From: Dryocosmus kuriphilus
Lineage: Eukaryota; Arthropoda; Insecta; Hymenoptera; Cynipidae
Assembly: GCA_038277395.1 (NCBI GenBank)
Contig: CM076189.1
Location: 233,555,918 to 233,619,917 of the forward strand
DNA length: 64,000 nucleotides
Reading direction: 5' to 3'
This document shows, in pieces, positions 10,776 to 23,600 of the stretch (the stretch's first letter is position 1; the number at the start of each line of letters is the position of its first letter). Under the pieces are notes generated by a model that made no database searches, was not told the DNA's origin, and saw nothing but the letters and a program-made list of their open reading frames with translations. A program made the position numbers and the translations under genes.

Positions 10776-11669
10776 ATGGGGAGTCAGCTATGGTGGCGGG
10801 CTTTGAATTAAATGTCCTATAAATTATAATTGAAATGTGATTTTGATGTATGTATTTTTTAAAGTGAGGCTCACATTATCAGGGAACATATATTATTACT
10901 CAAAACCGTTTTTTAACTTTGTCATTATCTGACATTTAATTAATTCATGAGTGTTGTATTTCAACCGGCGTGCCCCATACGCTGGGGTACGGTGGACGGA
11001 ATATTACTGCCAATTTATTTCAACAATATGAACATTGTATAATAAAAAGTATACAATATAATAATTCAAAAAAGTGTAATATAATGAAGAAAAATGACTC
11101 GAGACATGTTCAACACTAAATAAAAATGTTGTCTTATCAATCAAAGCAAAGTCTGTTTCAAAACCCAGTTATAACCTGTTACTACCTGAAAATTCTATTA
11201 TGCGTATAGAAATTGGCAATTTCCTTCAATATATGTTATGTTATGTTATGTTATCCAACACTGTTAAAATCTCCACCAAATTTTTCGATCGTGCCCCGTA
11301 TGCGGTGTTGCAAGATTTAATTAATTTTAATATATTTAGAGAGTTTATGGAACCAATTTATGATATCATAAGATTAAGAAAAATACTTTACCTATTAAAA
11401 CATAACTTTCTCATGCTTCAAGTCTTTTAAAATATGCTGTAAGTACTTTATTTGTGCCAAAGACTTTTCCATCTGTTTCCGCCAAAACTGTTTTTTTTTT
11501 TTTATAATTTATCTTTTGGCACATATTTTAAAACAGAGATCGCATTACAGCACTATTTTTCCGTTAAAAAAACGCCATCTTATGCAAAAAATTTATATAA
11601 AAATTTAAAAACACGGGCGTTATTTGTAATATCCACCGTGCCCCGCACCGCCTCCATAGCCGACTCCCC
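10776..11669. mobile_element. Candidate TIR element, ~0.9 kb
   Basis: GGGGAGTCAGCTATGGTGGC at 10778 is matched inversely by GCCTCCATAGCCGACTCCCC ending at 11669. Related GC-rich words recur inside: GCCCCATACGCTGGGGTACG near 10972 and GTGCCCCGTATGCGGTG near 11291. TTA stands next to both outer ends, which would fit a 3-bp TTA target. A pentanucleotide tract (TTATG, four units) lies inside at about 11233-11254. No transposase frame is present. Confidence 0.5.
11233..11254. repeat. Pentanucleotide microsatellite (ATGTT)n
   Basis: Four tandem ATGTT units followed by a partial copy. Confidence 0.8.
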
Positions 11670-11689
11670 TTACACTAACAAATCTGTTT

Positions 11690-13140
11690 GATGAAATCAA
11701 TGAATTGTTTGATTGTTATACATATAGAAGCAAAAAATATTGATGTTGATTCAACCAAACATTATGTTTCATTTATATAAATTCAAGTAAATTTTTTGTA
11801 AAACCAAAAAACGCACTTTCAGTAGCTCCTACATCAATAAAACGTTCTGTTTGTTCTATTAAACAGTTTACTTATTGTATTTGAATTTATAAATTAAAAT
11901 CCTTCTGTATTTGTTAGTATTCATAAAATAACCTACATAAATGGCCTGCATAACCATCGCCTAGATAGAAATAACAAAAACGAATTCATTAACCAAAAAG
12001 GTGAGAAATAGAAACATTACAGCAGAGTTGAGAATATTCTGACGTGCAGTCAACCTCAACATTAATTGAATTCTAAAATCAAGGAAAATAGATCAACAGT
12101 AACTTTGACTGAATTTTGAAAGTGAAATCTATAAGGGTAAATTAGAAAAAAATAGTCTAGGTCTTAATTTTGTATTTAAAAACTGGGTAATTATTCAGAT
12201 TTTCGTGTTTTTTCTTCCATTTTAGAAAAAAAAAAATTAATCATTTTTATTCAGTGTTAATTTTTAATGACACGTTTCATTCCTTACAAGATTCTTTACA
12301 ATTCTATTCGCTATACCTTTTTATGGAAATGAGTTATTCATTTTGCGAATTACAAAATTTCCTAAATAATATTGAATAAAATTTTAATGGATAGAACTGT
12401 AAAGAATCTTTTGAGGAATAAAATAAGCGACTGTTAATTAAAATTGAATCAAAATTGCAACTATTGTCTTAAATAGAAGGGAATAGACATATATCTAAAG
12501 AAACTATATTTAAATTAACACTTGTAACATAAAATATTATATTTTCTATGATTCGTGACAATTTATCAATCGGCAATTTTGAGCTTGACTTTACATCAAG
12601 AAAATCCTTAAAATAATATTTTCTGAAAAAACATACTGCCATTGGTGTCTTTAATCTATGTACATGTAGGTACTTTTCAGTTTAGCGAAATATAAATTTA
12701 TTATTGAAGTTCCAATGAAAGTTCACTCTGGAATTTCACAAGAAATTGTTCACTCATCATTGTCATTCAAAAGCTTGAACCATGGTCTACTCCACTAAAA
12801 TGAACACAAAACGCATGTTAATAAAAAATCAAATATTGAAGAAGATATAAAAAAAATAAACGTGAATATATAAATAACCTTCTAATAAGAATATATCGCG
12901 GACGTCGATCTTTATAGTTTTCCGGCCGATTCAATTTACTTTTTCTTGATGCAGCTCATTATATGCATTGGCAGGTAATTGTAATGTTAGGTAGTTTTTC
13001 CTTGGCCTAATGTCACACAAATAACAGTTGGGACATATAATTTAGTGCAACGAAAGCACACGAAAGGTGTCCACCTCAACATCCAAATCGACGTCCTATC
13101 TCTATTCTTGTGAGTCAAAAACATAAAAAGGTAGTTAAAT
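11690..13140. other. AT-rich stretch, no gene seen
   Basis: Scanned on both strands. No collagen-like, transposase-like or RNA-gene pattern is visible. Confidence 0.45.
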
Positions 13141-13147
13141 CATATAA

Positions 13148-13168
13148 TTGTGTGTGTGTGTGTGTGTT
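13148..13168. repeat. (GT)n microsatellite
   Basis: About ten uninterrupted GT units, followed by TTGTATGTACATACATATAGG-like alternating sequence. Confidence 0.85.
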
Positions 13169-13179
13169 GTATGTACATA

Positions 13180-13480
13180 CATATAGGTATAGGTATATGC
13201 ATATGATAGCCGTTATCCTTACGTGGAGGGCTACCGTGTTTCACAAAGCGTATACCGTATACCGTTAACAAATAGTGAGAATTGTACTCGTTGGCCGTTC
13301 GAGAACCATGCCATTTTGCTGGATTGCGCAATTTTCATGAGGTGTCGATGAAAGCCGATGGAGGACAATCGTTTGCACTTGTTGGCGAGCAAACGCCTAT
13401 CCTCGCTCAGCTTATAATTGTTTGAGCACACCTCTATGTTTCCAGATCCAGACGTTACGTACTCATAGTCGATCGCTTAT
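13180..13480. other. Higher-complexity unique block, function unknown
   Basis: This block has nearly balanced base composition (words such as GTGGAGGGCTACCGTG and CTGGATTGCGCAATTTTC) inside AT-rich flanks. Two overlapping minus-strand frames of 63 and 66 codons cross it, without recognisable domains. It could be an exon, a regulatory region or a transposon fragment. Confidence 0.25.
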
Positions 13481-13692
13481 TTGAAATTAAAACCACTTTT
13501 GCTTGCCGTCGAATCACTTTAAATAATATAAAACAAGTCGAGCATATCACGTATTACACTAAATCATTCAAATGAGAAACTTCTTTTAAATGCAGATCAG
13601 ACATAATAGGAGTATGGTTAACATATTTCGGTATAACATTTTAAGCGAATGCTCTTTGTAATCTCAAAAAAAATTTAATATCACACTGAATC

Positions 13693-14208
13693 CCAAGGTG
13701 TCACTTTTTGATCCAAATGGGTGTGAAAGCGATGCACAATGAAGAAACAGTTGAGAACAGCATAATTACTATATTTAAAATTACAACTGCATTCACATCT
13801 TTCTACGTTATAGATGGCAATCTCTCTAAATCTGAATTATTTAAATTTAACCAATTATTAGTCAAATCATAACTGCGTTCTTGTGTCACCAATTACGTTT
13901 AAAACTAAGTAATTGCCAGTCAAATTTTAAATAATTTTGAATCAAATTTAACTAATTGTTAGCAGAAAAAATACATGAATCATTCGTGCAAATAATTAAG
14001 CTCACTTTTTAGTCAAATAATAACCTTAAAGTTAAATTTAACTGAAGTTTTACTGATAATTAGTTAAATAATACTAATTGAATCAGTGAGTGTGTTTTTG
14101 CGTTTTAATGAGTGATTTTTAACTAATTCAGATTCAGAGATACTGTGTTTCCATTGTGCAACAGTTGGCCAGTTTAACATATTTTTGGATCAAAAAGTGA
14201 CACCTTGG
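13693..14208. mobile_element. MITE with perfect 25-bp TIRs
   Basis: Bases 13693-13717 (CCAAGGTGTCACTTTTTGAT, then CCAAA) are exactly inverted at 14184-14208. A second inverted pair lies inside (AATCTGAATTATTTAA near 13830 against TTAACTAATTCAGATT near 14118). The core repeats ATTAGTTAAAT-like words on both strands. About 516 bp, no reading frame, no clear TSD. Confidence 0.7.
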
Positions 14209-14589
14209 CATTTCGTGTGTATGTAAATGCTGAATTGCGGACTTTAAATGTTTAAAACGAGTATTTTCTGTCATAGAAATATATACACAATTGCACATGC
14301 AATATAATGTGAAGACCGCAGAATTATGTAAGCAAACGTAACATGGCAATGTGACCATGAAACAACTTATTTGAGAGCAACTGTTAATCAAATTTCGCAG
14401 ATGCTATGGTAATCCGCATTGTCCTCGAAAAACTTTCTACTCACTGATGCTTCAAGATGCACAAAATTCATCAGCATCCACTATACACTATTAAAAAGGT
14501 TCTGAAATATCACTTATTCGTAGATATAATAAAAACTGTACAACTTTAATAACAGCTTAAGGTACTATAAAAAGACAGTTTTAACGTTT

Positions 14590-15580
14590 CTAATTTTAAA
14601 ATATTCAATTTCAAAATTAAAATAAAACTTTTTTGTAACATTTCTCTTAAATTCGAATTATAATTGGTTAATTTTTCATTTTAATGTTTCAGTTTTGAAA
14701 CTGACAAATTTTGGTCTAAAAAAATGTGCACGTAGAGTTTGTTTAAATTTTAATAGTTTGAATGTTACGACTGTAGAATTTTGAGCATTTCCAATCCTGA
14801 ATTCGTTCTAAATGCATAAATGTGTAATTTGGCAATTTTAAACGTTTATTTAATTTCTAATTTTAATTTGAAAATGTACAATTTTTATTATAGACATATA
14901 TTCGGAAAATTTTAAACTGTGAAAAGAGTTCAAAGATAAGATTTTAGAATTTTTAATTCTTTTACAATTTTGTACCTTCCTTTAATCTGAAAGTGTTCAC
15001 TGTTCAATTACAAATGTTTCATTGAAACATTTATGAACGTTTGAAAATTGGCACAAATAAAAACTTAAGATTTCATTTTTATATTTTTAATTTTTTCATG
15101 CTTTTTTGAACATGTTTCAATTTTTAACGCTCAAAATTTGAGACTGCTTAATTTTAATCACATGAAACTTAAAACTGTTAAATTTTAAATGTTTCCAATT
15201 TGAACTGTTCCATTTCGAAAGGTTCAATTTTTAACTTTGATCATTTTCGCAATATTAGAAATCATTCAATTAGAATTTCTTGAGCCTTCCATTGATAAAT
15301 TTTGAGAGTGTTGTTTATTTCAATCTTGAATATGTCTAGGACGATGAACTTCTATCCGAGTATAAAAGGTGAAATTCTCCAATTTTGATTATTGACAATT
15401 TGAAATTGTTTTTTTTAAACGTTTGAGTTCGGAAAAACCCAATTGAAGATTTACAATTTAAAATTCTCTACTTTTGACCGCTGCTAAACTTTCATTTTAT
15501 GCAGTCCAATGAAATTATTTAATTATAATAATTGTACACGTTTAAATTTAAAATGCAACTGAAAATAGAGTTTAAAAAAG
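14590..15580. repeat. Degenerate AT-rich repeat of ~20-30-bp TTTGAAA/TTTCAAT words
   Basis: The stretch is built from variants of TTTTAATTTGAAAATGTTCA and its inverse, alternating with AATTTTAAA. Neither strand is coding. The same texture recurs at 19190-19510, 28660-29760, 37200-38260, 39440-40400 and 42060-42310. Confidence 0.45.
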
Positions 15581-15599
15581 GAAAAAATGATCGATGAAT

Positions 15600-17470
15600 A
15601 GACAAGGTGATTAGCGTAGTTCTGAAATTTCTTTATAATAGCCACTGCGCACACTTATACGAACGTAAACAAATATTTCTAAAAAACCGGATCTCAAATT
15701 TTAAAAGAAAAAAAAGTATGTCAATCTTGAAAAATATTTCTTGTCACAAACATCTAAATGACACTCAAGATTCAAATGTCAAATAATTAATATTGAAAGT
15801 GACATTTAATCACTGAAATTGAAATAATCATTAATATTGAAATAATCGTTCGATCATTACTAAGGAAAGAAATCATCAAAAGTTTTATATAATTGCTAGC
15901 TTTGCAATATAGAAACCGTAAACGTAAAGGTTAACCTTTAATCTTAACTGTAATACTATGTTTGAACTTCCCTTTTCCAGTAAACTTTTCCAAGAAAATG
16001 AAAATTTATCAAAGTTGGATAAATAGCAATACAGAACAATCATATTCTAAAATAACTAATACCGAATAAATCAAAGTATTCTCTATACAATTTTTTGGCA
16101 TTCAGTTAATTAAACGTCGAGGCAATGTCAAGCATTTGTCAAATGGAGATATTTAAACGCATCGCAAATAATCAAACGCCTATAAGCTGCGTGAACCATC
16201 GACATTTACATGCCAATACCCAGTAGTGAGTCTCTGTGCCATGAACATTACATAGAACATCAGTGTGACGATCGCTGTCAAAAAATTTTTCAACAAGGAT
16301 AGAATAAATCAGCTTTGAGGTAAAAGTACTTAGGCAGTTACATGGGACTTAGAAGCGAGTGAAAGATTGTCTAGACTCTGTTTTACATAGTGTTGCATTA
16401 CTGCAGTACACCATTTTACATCGTTCTTGGTCTCAAATTATTAATTTTATTCAAATTATAGCAATAATTTATTGGGATAATTAAGTAGATTCGTTCCTAA
16501 AAATAATAGTATGTTTTATATACAACTATCTCTATTGAAAAAATAAGCAGATTTCCTTTCTCTATGCAATGAAAAAAGTAATATAACTCTGCGGTTTGGT
16601 TGAGGCATTAAATTATCATTTGACAAAGAGCAAAAGGATATCAACTGGCGACATCATCACTTTCTCCTCTATCAATTATATGGTCTTGTTTTATCTGCAA
16701 ATCTAAGCCTCCTGCGATTAGTGAACGCTACAGCTTTTTTTATTGCTGCTCGAAACTATTGAGACCTCGTACGTACTTGATGGATTGAATTCTTGGCACA
16801 TTATTATCGATCGATGTGTGTGTTGATAAACGATTTTTTTCCATTGCAAGAGTTTTAAGTGAACCATTTTCTTAGTTAAAATCCCTTTTTACTTAATATT
16901 TATTTAATATAAAAAGAGAATCGTGACTATGAATCAATATAAAAATAAAATGCAATACAGTACATTACGTAATGAACTTTAATATATACATGTATTTCTA
17001 CATATTAGTTTTCTTGCAACGATTTTGTTTTCTATATAGCTTCTTATGATGAATTTTACCCTTGAAAGTCACGTAATAATCGGTCAGTTAGAATGACAAC
17101 TTTCGCAATGTGCAACTATTTTCATCATGCGAATATATTCCTAATCCTGTGGGTTTTAATATATTATTTGGAAAAGTCTTCTGATATTTGGGTAAAATAC
17201 TGAAATAAAAAAGTCCAGGTGTACTGAATGTTCGAGCTCGTAGTTGAGCAACACTGTCTTGAGGTTAAAGTACAAGGATTGGTTTAATTAGTTCTAATCG
17301 GGGAGCGATAGAAATTGTACCGAGTAACTATTTTTCACCTTCCCAAAGTCTAACAGTGGCATAATATTTTCGCAATGCATATTTGTCAAGAAATTATAGG
17401 CCTCATAATTTATGGTCACAGAGACAATTATTACTTTTGCAGGTCAAACTGATAAATTTAATGCTGTTTT
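15600..17470. other. AT-rich stretch, no gene seen
   Basis: Slightly more complex patches near 16130-16400 and 16620-16800 carry no long frame and no splice-bounded coding pattern that I can recognise. Confidence 0.4.
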
Positions 17471-17471
17471 T

Positions 17472-17665
17472 ACTGTTAAAAAAAGCAAAGGGTAAAAGCG
17501 TTGCAGGTAAGGGGTAATCTTGTCATGAACAAAAAGTAATATCGGCAAGGAGGAGGGAGGTAAAGATCACGTCTTTACCCCTTACCCTAGCCGATATTCA
17601 TTTTTTTTTGCATGCCAAGATTACCCCTTACCTGCAAAGCTTTTACTCTTTGTTTTTTTTCTGTG
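17472..17665. repeat. Hairpin element, ~90-base arms
   Basis: The left arm (AAGCAAAGGGTAAAAGC, GCAGGTAAGGGGTAATCTTG, AATATCGGC, GGTAAAGA) is inverted in the right arm (TCTTTACC, GCCGATATT, CAAGATTACCCCTTACCTGC, GCTTTTACTCTTTG). Almost no loop remains between about 17567 and 17572. GGTAAGGGGTAA-type words also repeat within each arm. Confidence 0.7.
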
Positions 17666-18650
17666 AACTTATTATTTAAATCTTTTTAATAGATTAATAT
17701 ATAACTTTTTTCTATAATTATTTGCTTGCAATACGAAAAATGTTCTGCTGAAATTTCACATACATCGTTCGTAAAACTGATCGACTTATTGTGGCCTCGA
17801 AGGTAACATTATAACTCTGGGTCTTTTATTATCACGAAACGACACACTTTGATACAGAAAAGATCAGTCGCAATTTATTACAATTGTAAATTAGATTTCG
17901 AGAATATTACCAGCTTTTAACATAAGAAATGGTTCGACAATCTGAGAATTTTTTTATTATAAACTCACATATAAACAAGATCTCCTATGAAATTCAAATT
18001 GCTAATGAATATTTTTCTGTTCTGTTAAAAACAGAATATATTTTTTTATGACAATGCGCGGATTCAATGTCAGAGAAATGCTGCTGAAAAGTATAACGTG
18101 ACAACATCACTTGCTATTCAATTTTAGCCAGTTGTGTAAACCATTTATCTGTCGAATAAACTTATTTCAAAATTTCGAAATTATAGGTTGAATAATTTCA
18201 GTCTGCTTTTTGAGGTGCAATACAATGAACAAAGTTTTATAAATAGAAACGAATGAAAATGGTGAAGCTTTTCTAATAATACATCTCATGAATTATGGAG
18301 CATCTCTTTTGCAGGAAAACAAACAGGATTTCTAATAATAATTTTTCTATCAGTGGATTGTGAAACTACAGCCAATTCCCGGAAAATTCAAACAAAAGAT
18401 GCGTGTTTATCAAAATAAAAAATGTTTTTTTTTATTACTCTTTTGTATGAATTACGCGAGCATGCATCCGTAACAATCGAGATTCAGTGTCATCAATCAC
18501 CATATACGTATACATAACGTCTCCCCCAATTTCCTTTTTACGGAATGATTTTCGATCAGCATAAAATAGTTTCGACCTTCTTGGGTATAGAAATAAGTAA
18601 ACGGCAGGCACGGCGCGGCGCGGAGTCTACTTGACCCGTTTCAATTTCAG

Positions 18651-18887
18651 ATGCCGACGCCGAGTGTTTCACATCCTCAAGGCGTGAGTCTTGCACTTTT
18701 ATGTTTTGCACAGTACAGAGTCGTTCTCATTATCGCACACCCTGATGTTTTACGTCTGGCGCAATGTTACAGGGGCAAAACACTCGCAGAAGGATTAACA
18801 TCCAGGTTGAATAAACACCGGATCGATTTTCTTTCAGCCTGGCGACAAATCGACAATAGAGTCGCTACTGGTAAAGCGAACATTTAA
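18651..18887 (+). other. Possible exon or GC-richer unique patch, 78 codons open
   Basis: An open frame from ATG 18651 runs 78 codons through a patch far less AT-rich than its flanks. TTTCAATTTCAG, a good splice acceptor, sits directly before the ATG, and a CGGCGCGGCGCGGAG run lies about 30 bases upstream. The predicted protein (words VVLIIAHPDVLRLAQ, SRLNKHRIDFLSAWRQ) matches no family I know. It may be a chance frame in a conserved non-coding block. Confidence 0.15.
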
Positions 18888-19189
18888 TTAAAGTCTTAGC
18901 ACTTTATATTAGTTGGATGATTAATTTATATTAAGAGTATATTTAATTGGATATGGGCAGCAAGCCATATCTGCTTTTTATTATTTATATATCAATAGCA
19001 TTTTTAAATTGTTTGTTTTGTTTGATACAATCTTAATTTTTTTAGTAACTGAGCATAATTATTCCGGAAAAGGAGCGAACGTGAAATAGTTTCTTAGAAA
19101 TTATTCCACATTTATCACAATGCTACAAACTTTATTGTTTCAATTTGGAAAATCAATTTTTACTTTTAAAAAAATTGCTCATTTAGAAT

Positions 19190-19510
19190 TTGTTTAAAAT
19201 CTAATCAGTTGAATGTTAGAGTGCAGAATTTTAAATATTTGCAATTCTGAATGCTTAAATGTACAGATTTGGAAATTTTGAACGGCTAATTAAATTATAA
19301 TTTTAATCTAAAAATGTCCAATCTTTATTAAAACGTACATATTTTGAAACTTTTAGATATTCATTTAAACATTTATAAAAGTTTGAAAATTGGCATAAAT
19401 GTCAATTTAAGATTTCATTTTAAGATATTTTTAATCTTTTCATGCTTTTAGTTTAACATAAGACTGCTTAATTTCAATCTTCAATTGCTAAAATTTGAGA
19501 TTGTTTTTAT
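19190..19510. repeat. Degenerate AT-rich TTTGAAA/TTTCAAT repeat, second block
   Basis: Same texture as 14590-15580. Some phrases are nearly shared, such as GTTTGAAAATTGGCA and TTAAGATTTCATTTT, so the two blocks are copies of one longer repeat rather than simple base bias. Confidence 0.5.
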
Positions 19511-19984
19511 TTATATATCAATAGCATGTTTAAGTTTTGGCTTGTTTTCTACAATCTTAATTGTTTTAGTAACATTGAGCATAATTATTCTGAGAAAGAA
19601 GTAAAAATTAAATAGTTTCTTAGAAATTATTACACGCAATTTATTATATCACAATGTTAGGTACGAATTTCTGCCTGAATTTTCAGAAACATATAATTTT
19701 CATACATTTGAAGGATATTTATTGAAATTAAGATTTGACAGAAAATCTTGTTATTTTAACAGGCCATTTAGGTTGTATAATTAAAAGTTCAGAAAAGTAA
19801 CAGAAAAAGCACAGATAGAAAATTTTTATTTAAAAAAAGAGGATTTTTTTTAAGAAAATCAATAAGCTTAAAGTCTTATTAAAAAATTAATATAAATAAT
19901 TAAAATAAATTTAGCTTTAAAGCCATGTTATCCATATCGGATTCATTTGTATAGTTACAGAAAAATTCTTTTTGGAATTTTGTT

Positions 19985-20133
19985 GTATATATTATACAAA
20001 GTTCGGACCATAAAAACGATTTTAAGTGCCTTTTATTTAATTTCACAAATTTACTCGATGTCTCATTTCGGATGGACGTGACTTGATGGGGAAAAATGTC
20101 GTTAAGATAAGAATCAGGGAAGATGACATGGCC
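19985..20133. mobile_element. Half copy of the TTAA-type MITE family
   Basis: The segment matches the right half of the 1778-2095 element (TCTCATTTCGGATGGACGTG, AAAAATGTCG, ACATGGCC) and stops at TTAA (20134-20137). The left half is missing or unrecognisable. Confidence 0.6.
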
Positions 20134-20405
20134 TTAAGGCAAAAAACAGACTTAATAAGTATAACAAAAGTAAGACTTCTTTCTGCCAAGTTCATAATTT
20201 TACATTTGTAACAGTGAAGACCAACTTTTTCCAATATTCTTTTACGAACTACTATTTTTAATAGAACAAAATAATGAATTTAACATTTCTTCTAAAAAAA
20301 TTAGTCAAAGCAGGCAACATGCGCCTACGAAAAACTGTTTAAATGTAGTATTTAAAAATGTTTAACTTCATATTTTTCTTTCACTTACAAAATTTTGTTG
20401 GTATC

Positions 20406-20635
20406 AGTCAATAACAAGCCTTAGCAACGGTCAACAACAATCTTTAGAAACGGTCAATGACAACCCTTAGCAACGGTAAATAAAATGCCTTAGCAACGGT
20501 CAATAATATCCCTTAGAAACGGTCAATATCAACCCTTAGTAACGGTCAATAACAATTCTAAGCAACTGTCAATAAAAACCCATAGCAACGGTCGATACCA
20601 ACTCTTAGCAACAGTGCATAACAACTCTTAGCAAC
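20406..20635. repeat. Minisatellite, 10 x 23 bp
   Basis: Ten consecutive units of exactly 23 bp with consensus GGTCAATAACAACCCTTAGC plus AAC. Units differ by 2-6 bases but none has an indel. A GACGGACGGACGGAC tract follows at once, then CATTTCGTGCCCGGTGCTAC. No open frame uses it. Confidence 0.9.
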
Positions 20636-20699
20636 AGTACGACGGACGGACGGACTCATTTCGTGCCCGGTGCTACGAAACCCTAAAAATGGTAAGAAC

Positions 20700-23600
20700 T
20701 GTTCTTGGACTTACTTTAAAGGAGAATTCCAGAAGTATTTTTAAGGCAAATTATAGAACGCAAATTTTCTAAAAATTTAAAAAGCCTATAAATAAAAATA
20801 TATTATATAAAAATATAATAGAAAACATTCATAAAACATATTTCTAAAAATAAATAATATAAAACGAATTTCTATTTCTTTTTGGACTAAACACATTGTT
20901 TCCATTTTTTCCCATAGCAAAATATATTAAAAAGTGTCTACACCAAGGCCTACATTTTTTGAATATAAATTTTGCATATTTTAGAAAGAAATTTCGGAAA
21001 TTTTTTCGAATTTTATTCTTATTTCTGAAGATATCATTAATCACTAAATATTACAATTTTCAGAATTTCTGTAAAATACTTTTATAGAATTGACATAATT
21101 CATTCGGTTAAGGTTGATTCAGGAATTAAGGTAGAATTCAATATTTCACAAAAACAAACGAAACTTAAGCTGATAAAAAGTCCTCTTATAATTTAATTTT
21201 GACTTCTGGGATATAAGATAAATTGATTCAAAATAAAAAAATTATCGCTAACGAAAAATGCTATATAAAATTGCAGAAAATCGACCAAATATCGAGTAAA
21301 TGATGATTCATTTTATAATTTATAATATCTCTAAAAGTATAATATAATAATAGTAGTTTATTATCACAATGTTTTGTAATTGTCTTTAAAAATATAATAA
21401 AAATAGGAAGAACTATTTGTAACAGAAAAAAACATTTTATCAAAAACTTAATCTGTCTAAAGAAATTATATTCACTTAGTATGTTTCTTATTCTTCTTAA
21501 TTATAATAAACCTTGAAAATTAATTTAATTTGTTGAAGAAGAATTAGAAAAATGCATCTTTACAAATAAAGGAATTACATTACAATGTTGTAACGAGATA
21601 CTTTATAAATGGTACAAATTACACACTATTTCATTCAGTTATAAATAATAACTTTAGAGATAATGTTCATTTGTTAATGTTCTTCAGGTTATTTTTAAGC
21701 TAAGATTTAACAATATTTCCTTACAAAGAAAAATTTTTGTTTTAAGAAAAATAAGGTCTTGCTTAAGTTAAGACAAAAAAAAACTTAATTTCAGATGTAA
21801 AAAAGTAAGATTTTTTCTGTTCAATTCTATAATTTAAACATAATTTTTCAAGTTTTGCAAGGTGCAAAATTTGGTATTTTGAAATTCTCTTGTTTGGCTT
21901 ATGTATACAAGCATTTTTTATGAAAACTATTTGTAATTTAACATTTAAAATGAGCTCGACAATATTAAAAAATATATTTTACTTTCGTAGACATTAGTAA
22001 TGGAAGAAAATAAAATAGTTTAATTCGAACATTCAACAGAGATTTCTCTTATAAAATTTATGAAGTCATTTTAACTTACCTAGCTCACTCGACACATAAT
22101 TTAATATACTTTCGCAACATACTAAAATTAAAAAATTGTTATATAATTTGCGAAAAATGTTTACTAAGAAACAACTATTCAAAACGTAGTCTCGAGATTT
22201 TTCAGCGTTAATAAATATTATATCCCTCACATTTCTCCAATTAAAGTTCTATAGTAACTGCACTTCAACTCAGTATCTCAGATTTTTTAAGTATGCCCCT
22301 TGTGTTTGCAGTCCAACAAAACCCATAAAGCACACCAGTATAATCCATAAGCTGTAGAAACGTCGTAAACAGCTGAATATCCTGGTTGCATTCAACAAAA
22401 CCACGAGTGCACGACTCACAGAAAGAAAAAATAGGTATATTCCTCGGCCATGGAATTTTCGCAAAGAGACTGTCTCAATATTATCAATGCACACACGCAA
22501 CATTTATAATATACTCCTTTGCAATAATCCGTTAGTCATTGCGGAAGATGATTACGTCGCTGTATATGATTGACACTCGTATGCGTATCGCGGAATTCTT
22601 ACAGTCCTCACATTCTCTTATTGTACGATAGGCGCTTCTAAACCAAGAATATTATACTTCAGTCAAACTCATTCCATTCGCACAATCTGTAAACGATATA
22701 CTCCGAGAAACTGCTTATAGGGTCTGTTGGTGCTTTTGTTGCAACATACTGACATGCGTTAGTCCTACTTCGATAAGCCCTTATCGCTCCTCTACATCAA
22801 CTCACTTCCCAGAGTGAAATTGCAATTATGTTGACGACCACTTGGCGGAAAATTACAATTTTAATCGATTTTAAACACTTTTTTTCGAATATAAACTTGA
22901 AATATTAATTTGAAGAAAAATAAGACAATTGAGAATTTGAAAATACTTCTTAAATAGACATAAAAACCAACTATTTTCTCACAATCTCTTATGTACTATA
23001 CGTACAGTCAATCTCAAAATTCATCCAATCTTTATAATGACGTATAAAATAGAAGAGAATAGATCTCATTGTTGCGAATTTTGTAGGTGAAATCTAAAGA
23101 TTAATCTTAATAAAACAATTTTTTTTAAAGCACACTTTCGTCGATTTTATAAATCACTTTAAAAATTCCTCAATTTTGAAATGAATTGTACATAGTGAAC
23201 ATCTCTAAACTTCAACTGATTTATTATATGTTTATGGAATCTGATTATTTTTCTCAGGCATGACACAAACATGTATGTAAACTGTTCGTACTCACTTATC
23301 AAAAAAAAAAAAAAAAAAAAAAACAAGAACGCGACCATTTTTATCTACAAAAATCAGGCTTTATGCGACTTCTACTTTTTTTCTGAAGGAATTACTGCAT
23401 ATACTGATTCTAGAATTGACAAGAGAAGTTTTGCGGTTGTTAGTGATATTAGCGTTTCATTATTGTATTTATAGTATTATAACCGGGCTTATATTACGGG
23501 ATATGAAACATTTCAATTATATGATTTTTTATTGAGAATAAAGTATAATGGCGTGTCAGATTCGTTTAATGATAAAGTCTCGTCTGCGGTTGCACTTTCC

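Noticed and set aside
20406..20635. CRISPR-like array of 23-bp repeats
   Set aside because: Units are directly tandem without spacers, in a eukaryotic context and without cas genes; it is a minisatellite.
22270..22503. 77-codon hydrophobic minus-strand frame as a small membrane protein
   Set aside because: No promoter, splice or homology clue; the frame has one hydrophobic stretch but no recognisable signal-peptide start, and AT-rich antisense DNA often gives such stretches.
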